From: Clostridiales bacterium UBA7044
Lineage (GTDB): Bacteria > Bacillota > Clostridia > Oscillospirales > Oscillospiraceae
Length of the DNA stretch: 51,460 nt
Assembly (NCBI GenBank): GCA_002493965.1
Contig: DLAP01000025.1
Coordinates: 1-51,460 of the forward strand
Direction of reading: 5' to 3'
In this document: piece after piece, positions 48,267 through 51,460 of the stretch
Layout: each line of letters starts with the position of its first letter
How positions within the stretch are numbered: position 1 is the stretch's first letter
Notes under the pieces: generated by a model
What the model saw: only the letters and a program-made list of their open reading frames with translations
The model's database searches: none
Told to the model about the DNA's origin: nothing
Position numbers and translations under genes: made by a program

Positions 48267-49187
48267 ATGCGCTATTATTTCGCTCCCATGGAAGGGCTGA
48301 CGGACAGCATCTTCCGCCGCCTGCACCACAGGTATTTTCCTGGTGTGGACCGATACTACACCCCATTCTTTTCCCCCACCATCCACCGTGCCCTGACCGC
48401 CAGGGAGGAGCGGGAGCTGCCCCTGGCTGCGGACACCGGCTTTCCCGTAGTGCCCCAGCTTCTCACTAAGTCTGCAGAGGATTTCCTCTGGATGGCAAAG
48501 GTCTGCCAGGACCGGGGGTACACGGAAGTCAACTTAAATCTGGGATGCCCCTCCGGCACGGTAGTCGCCAAGGGAAAAGGCAGCGGGATGCTGGCGGACC
48601 CGGAGAACCTGGTCCGGTTCCTGGATGCGATCTTCGAGGCTGCCCCGCTGCCCATCTCTGTGAAAACCAGGCTGGGCCTGAAAACGCCGGAGGAATTTTA
48701 TCCTCTGCTGGAAGAGTTCAACCGCTATCCAATCGCGGAGCTGACCATCCATCCCCGGGTCCGGGCGGAGCTGTATACGGGAGACATCCATATGGAGATG
48801 TTTGCTTGGGCCCTCCGGGAAAGCAAAAATCCCCTGTGCTACAACGGGGATATTCTGTCCCTTTCCCAGGCGGAGGCCCTCCATGAAGCCTATCCTGGCC
48901 TTTCCTCCGTCATGATTGGCCGGGGTCTGCTCCGGGATCCCGGAATGCTCTCCGGCGGCACGGACATGAAAACGCTGGAGGCCTTTATGGACGACCTGCT
49001 GGAGAGCTATATGGTCGCCTTTGGCAGCGCCCGCAACGCCATGTTCCGCCTGAAAGAAAACTGGAGCTATCTCCACACCCGCTTCTCCGGCTCGGAAAAA
49101 CTGTGGAAGCGCCTGCGGAAAACTACGGACATTGCCGAGTTCCGGGCCATTACCACAGAGTTTTTCCATACACTTCCACTGGAATAG
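48267..49187 (+). CDS. tRNA-dihydrouridine synthase family protein
   Basis: A 306-residue flavoenzyme-type TIM barrel reducing specific uridines in tRNA D-loops. FMN/catalytic motifs: YYFAPMEGLTDSIFRRL at the N-terminus, LNLGCPSGTVVAKGKGSGML containing the catalytic Cys, PISVKTRLGL, LTIHPRVRAELYTG, and SVMIGRGLLRDPG. It lacks the usual DusB opening (APMAGVTD) and is a little short, so it belongs to a divergent Dus branch common in Clostridia. The ATG at 48267 has GAGG six bases upstream; an earlier in-frame ATG at 48207 lies in the terminator and is rejected. Confidence 0.92.
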   Translation: MRYYFAPMEGLTDSIFRRLHHRYFPGVDRYYTPFFSPTIHRALTAREERELPLAADTGFPVVPQLLTKSAEDFLWMAKVCQDRGYTEVNLNLGCPSGTVVAKGKGSGMLADPENLVRFLDAIFEAAPLPISVKTRLGLKTPEEFYPLLEEFNRYPIAELTIHPRVRAELYTGDIHMEMFAWALRESKNPLCYNGDILSLSQAEALHEAYPGLSSVMIGRGLLRDPGMLSGGTDMKTLEAFMDDLLESYMVAFGSARNAMFRLKENWSYLHTRFSGSEKLWKRLRKTTDIAEFRAITTEFFHTLPLE

Positions 49188-49206
49188 CGAGGGCGCCAAA
49201 TAAACC

Positions 49207-49243
49207 GGACCGTCTCAGCAGCCCTGAGACGGTCCAATTTTTT
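49207..49243 (+). terminator. Terminator after the dus-like gene
   Basis: Perfect 12-bp stem GGACCGTCTCAG / CTGAGACGGTCC, loop CAGCC, tail AATTTTTTC. Confidence 0.95.
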
Positions 49244-49249
49244 CGCTCT

Positions 49250-50875
49250 TTAATTCATCTCTACCAGCCCCAGGACGATCTTGTCATAGTCCACGTCCAT
49301 GGGATGCTGAGTCACCATGTTTTCTAGAATGGTGTTTCGCTGCTCCGTCAGCCAGTCCTGCTGGGCGTAATAGCTCCACTGGGGACGGCTGTCGGAGAAA
49401 TACATGATGTGATACCCAAACACAGTCTTTACCAGCCCCGTGTCTCCGGCCTTCCGGCTGTCGTCAAAGCACCAGGCGTCAAATTCCTCCACCATCTGGC
49501 CCGGGGTCACATTTTCGTACAGGCCGCCCTTCTGGTTGGAGCCGCCGTCCGCAGAATGCTCATTTGCCAGGGCCGCGAAGCTTTCCTCCGTCTTCTCTCC
49601 GTCCTCCCAGGCTTTCAGCAGCTCCGCCGCCTTCTCCTGGCAGGCCTGCCATTCCTCATCGGTGTAGACGGTGTTGCCGCTGTCGTCCGTGGCGCCGCCC
49701 TCGGGCATGATCAGAATGTGCCGCACGTCCACCAGATGCCCGTCCTTCGTAATGTCGTGGGAGGCGTAATCCTCCTGATGCAGGGCGAAGAAGTCCGCCA
49801 CCTCCTGCTCCGTGGGAGAGAGCTTATCGCATTCGTTATAATAGTAGGGCACACCGCCGTACCAGTCTGCCTGATTCTGCCGGAAATCCTCCAGCAGCGC
49901 CCCGGGGCCGAAATTGCTCCGCAGCAGCTCAGCCAGGGTCATGCTGTACTGGGCGGCGGTTTCCTCCAGAGATGTCTGCAATCCCTCCAGGGACGCCTGA
50001 TTCTCCGGGCTCATGGCAAAGCTCGCTTTCTCCGCCTCCAGGCCCAGGGCCTGCATCTGATGCCAGCTGTCCAGAGCCTGAGCAAGGAACAGCTGCTGCC
50101 AGGTCAGGTTGTCCGTCCCGGAAAGCTGGGTGTCCAGGGGCTTTGCATAGTCCATGCCGAAGTAGGACGCGTAGGCCCCGTAGCTGTTCATGAAATTCTG
50201 CACCTGCTGCCAGTAGTAGACCTGTAATACGCCGTTGGTCAGCTGCCGTCCGTCCACCGTGGCTACCACCGTGTCCCGGGCAGCCAGGGCTTCCTCGTCG
50301 GTGACGGTGTAGGAGCCCTTGCAGGTCACGCCGTCGGGATTGCCGTCGGCGGGAATGGTGGCGGGAACAGTTTCGGGAGCCGTTTCCGGAATCTCTGTGG
50401 CAGCGGAAGACGCATCCTCTGTGGGGATGGGAGCCTTCTCTTTCCTCATGCCGCCGATGCCGTAAACCACCAATGTCACCAGCAGTGCCAGCAGCACAAC
50501 CATGGCCACGACTGCCAGGGCGATCTTACCGGGGGTGGCCTGGATACCGGGCTTGCCTACCACAGAGGTTTCCTCCACGGGAACCGGAGCATCGGCTTCC
50601 TTCCCGGCTGCCGGAGCCTCAGCCGCAGGGGCCTCCGTCTCAGCGGCAGCCTCAGCCGCTTCCTCGGTGGGGGCTGCTTCGGTCTGCTCCTGAGTGGCCG
50701 GTTCACCCGCTGCTTCCGCGAGCGTGTCCTGGGCCTCCTGCTGGGTGACAGCCTCCACAGGAGCTTCCTCTGCTGCCGGGTCTGCCGCCGTTACGACGGC
50801 GTTATCCTTACCGCAGGCGGGGCAGACAGTACTGCCTTCCTCCAGCTCTGCCTGGCAAAATTTACATTTTTCCAT
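49250..50875 (-). CDS. Zinc-ribbon membrane protein with PpiC peptidyl-prolyl isomerase domain
   Basis: A 541-residue protein. The N-terminal zinc ribbon (CKFCQAELEEGSTVCPACGK, residues 4-23) is cytoplasmic, then comes a long Ala/Glu/Pro-rich linker (about 28-118), one transmembrane helix (IALAVVAMVVLLALLVTLVVYG, about 128-149) and an extracytoplasmic SurA/PrsA-like part. The PpiC-type parvulin domain is visible as LVDVRHILIMPEGG through the final third (QKGGLYENVTPGQMVEEFDAW, VKTVFGYHIMYF). It probably assists folding of secreted proteins. The ATG at 50875 follows AGAGGAT. It shares the ribbon-linker-helix-exterior plan with the protein at 2851-3675. Confidence 0.9.
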   Translation of the reverse strand: MEKCKFCQAELEEGSTVCPACGKDNAVVTAADPAAEEAPVEAVTQQEAQDTLAEAAGEPATQEQTEAAPTEEAAEAAAETEAPAAEAPAAGKEADAPVPVEETSVVGKPGIQATPGKIALAVVAMVVLLALLVTLVVYGIGGMRKEKAPIPTEDASSAATEIPETAPETVPATIPADGNPDGVTCKGSYTVTDEEALAARDTVVATVDGRQLTNGVLQVYYWQQVQNFMNSYGAYASYFGMDYAKPLDTQLSGTDNLTWQQLFLAQALDSWHQMQALGLEAEKASFAMSPENQASLEGLQTSLEETAAQYSMTLAELLRSNFGPGALLEDFRQNQADWYGGVPYYYNECDKLSPTEQEVADFFALHQEDYASHDITKDGHLVDVRHILIMPEGGATDDSGNTVYTDEEWQACQEKAAELLKAWEDGEKTEESFAALANEHSADGGSNQKGGLYENVTPGQMVEEFDAWCFDDSRKAGDTGLVKTVFGYHIMYFSDSRPQWSYYAQQDWLTEQRNTILENMVTQHPMDVDYDKIVLGLVEMN

Positions 50876-51262
50876 AGTGATCCTCTTTTCACATGATTGT
50901 TTTCTTAGTCTACCACGATTTTTCCCGGAATGCAAGCCGAATGCGGATTGAATGCAGATTATTTACATTTTCCGAAGAAAATACACGATATAGACCAGGG
51001 TGGAAATGCTGACACACGATGTGGTGGTCCTTGTCAAATCTATATAATACAAAAGCAATTTTTTTGTTAATTCTTTCCTGCAAGATTTTTCCAGAAAGCA
51101 ATTGACAACCCTTTGGTTTTGCAATAAAATAGGAGCCAGGAAAATATTCTGCCCAGAAGATGGCGTAAGTTTAACGTTAAATGAAAGAAAAAATGGGAGA
51201 CTTGTGTCCAGATTTGGGGCGGGAACGAAAATCATTTAAGTAAGCAAAGGGAGGAACATACC
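50876..51262. other. 387-base AT-rich intergenic region without a gene
   Basis: It lies between divergent genes and is markedly AT-richer than its surroundings. A strong plus-strand promoter occurs at 51102-51130. TTGTCA and TATAAT motifs near 51034-51048 are only about eight bases apart and so are not a normal promoter. No coding frame with an SD, no riboswitch and no strong hairpin was recognised. The leader of the downstream gene (about 125 bases) contains the small dyad TTTAACGTTAAA (about 51170-51181). Confidence 0.6.
51102..51130 (+). promoter_or_regulatory. Promoter of the secreted-protein gene
   Basis: -35 TTGACA (51102-51107), 17-base spacer, -10 TAAAAT (51125-51130). Confidence 0.85.
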
Positions 51263-51460
51263 ATGAAGCATTCTGTCAAGAGATTCATCTCCATGCTTCT
51301 CGTTATGGTTATGCTGGTGTCTGTGCTTCCGGTCAACGCCTTGGCGGCCGGAGAGGACGAGAAGGCGAATGTCACCGCTTCCACAGACACCCCGACTGTG
51401 ACAGGAGGGGAGACGAAGGAATCTGCGCCTTCTGAGGAGCCCACGCCCTCTGAAGAACCT
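51263..51460 (+). CDS. Secreted protein, N-terminal fragment (runs off the window)
   Basis: The first 66 residues of a protein continuing past the window end. GGGAGG precedes the ATG. A Sec signal peptide is clear: MKHSVKRF, hydrophobic ISMLLVMVMLVSVLPV, and a cleavage site after NALAA. The mature start is low-complexity, Thr/Ser/Glu/Pro-rich, with a TPSEEP-type repeat beginning (SAPSEEP, TPSEEP). Such linkers are common at the start of large surface or secreted proteins in gut Clostridia. Function cannot be inferred from this part. Confidence 0.85.
   Translation, partial: MKHSVKRFISMLLVMVMLVSVLPVNALAAGEDEKANVTASTDTPTVTGGETKESAPSEEPTPSEEP

Noticed and set aside
51034..51048. Second promoter TTGTCA...TATAAT upstream of the secreted protein
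   Set aside because: The spacing of about eight bases is far too short; the promoter at 51102-51130 is better.

Overview
The window looks like a chromosomal segment of a Gram-positive anaerobe of the Clostridia, most likely an Oscillospirales (Ruminococcaceae/Oscillospiraceae-type) gut commensal. This is inferred from gene content and style: GC-rich coding DNA; strong SD sequences of the AGGAGG type; several TTG starts; sigma-A promoters with 17-bp spacers; L27 carrying a Prp-cleaved N-terminal extension; the GGGtGRT/NifU-like pair; DUF1540 and DUF6809 proteins; and a gdpP-rplI-dnaB-tilS-hpt-ftsH block. No rRNA, tRNA, CRISPR array, phage or complete insertion sequence was found.

Layout. 0.1-0.9 kb: a small XRE regulator divergent from a DUF6809 gene whose promoter carries a perfect palindrome. 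0.9-2.7 kb: GGGtGRT protein and Fe-S scaffold-like protein behind a consensus promoter. 2.8-4.4 kb: a zinc-ribbon/membrane protein and rpe. 4.6-7.6 kb: DUF1540 mini-protein, membrane-anchored HtrA protease, LCP enzyme. 7.8-11.5 kb: orphan BlaI-type repressor, a stand-alone left-handed beta-helix (GlmU C-half-like) protein with a phosphoglucosamine mutase, and a ChbG/YdjC deacetylase. 11.6-17.0 kb: yebC, a NusG-domain-II membrane protein, L21 leader-rplU-prp-rpmA, a RibD-C/DHFR-like reductase, GNAT, nucleoside phosphorylase, obg. 17.0-19.0 kb: AraC regulator behind a 161-bp palindromic element, then YgjV.

19.1-30.0 kb is a purine/nucleoside acquisition region. It holds two BMP/Nup-type ABC transporter gene sets separated by a divergent aldo/keto reductase, only one with a substrate-binding lipoprotein, and xpt under a guanine-type riboswitch. 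Between xpt and the lipoprotein gene lies a dense array of five hairpins. hpt and the nucleoside phosphorylase elsewhere in the window fit the same salvage theme.

30.2-35.5 kb: a two-component system (histidine kinase without an extracellular sensor domain) and an FtsX-type ABC transporter, probably for envelope or antimicrobial-peptide stress. Between the kinase and the ATPase genes is a composite of REP-like repeats, followed by a terminator-like hairpin immediately ahead of the ATPase gene's SD. 35.6-38.3 kb: CBS protein, lysA, hemolysin III/PAQR. 38.4-46.2 kb: operon gdpP-rplI-dnaB-tilS-hpt-ftsH plus an unknown 80-aa protein. 46.5-51.5 kb: RNase J (TTG start, hairpin leader), a tRNA-dihydrouridine synthase-like gene, a zinc-ribbon-anchored PpiC foldase, and the 5' end of a secreted protein gene cut by the window edge.

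I did not find one clear undescribed multi-gene system. The strongest unexplained signals are non-coding: the hairpin array (29008-29205), the palindromic element (17126-17286), the attenuator before the ABC transporter (32085-32124), the REP-like repeats and the palindrome in the DUF6809 promoter.
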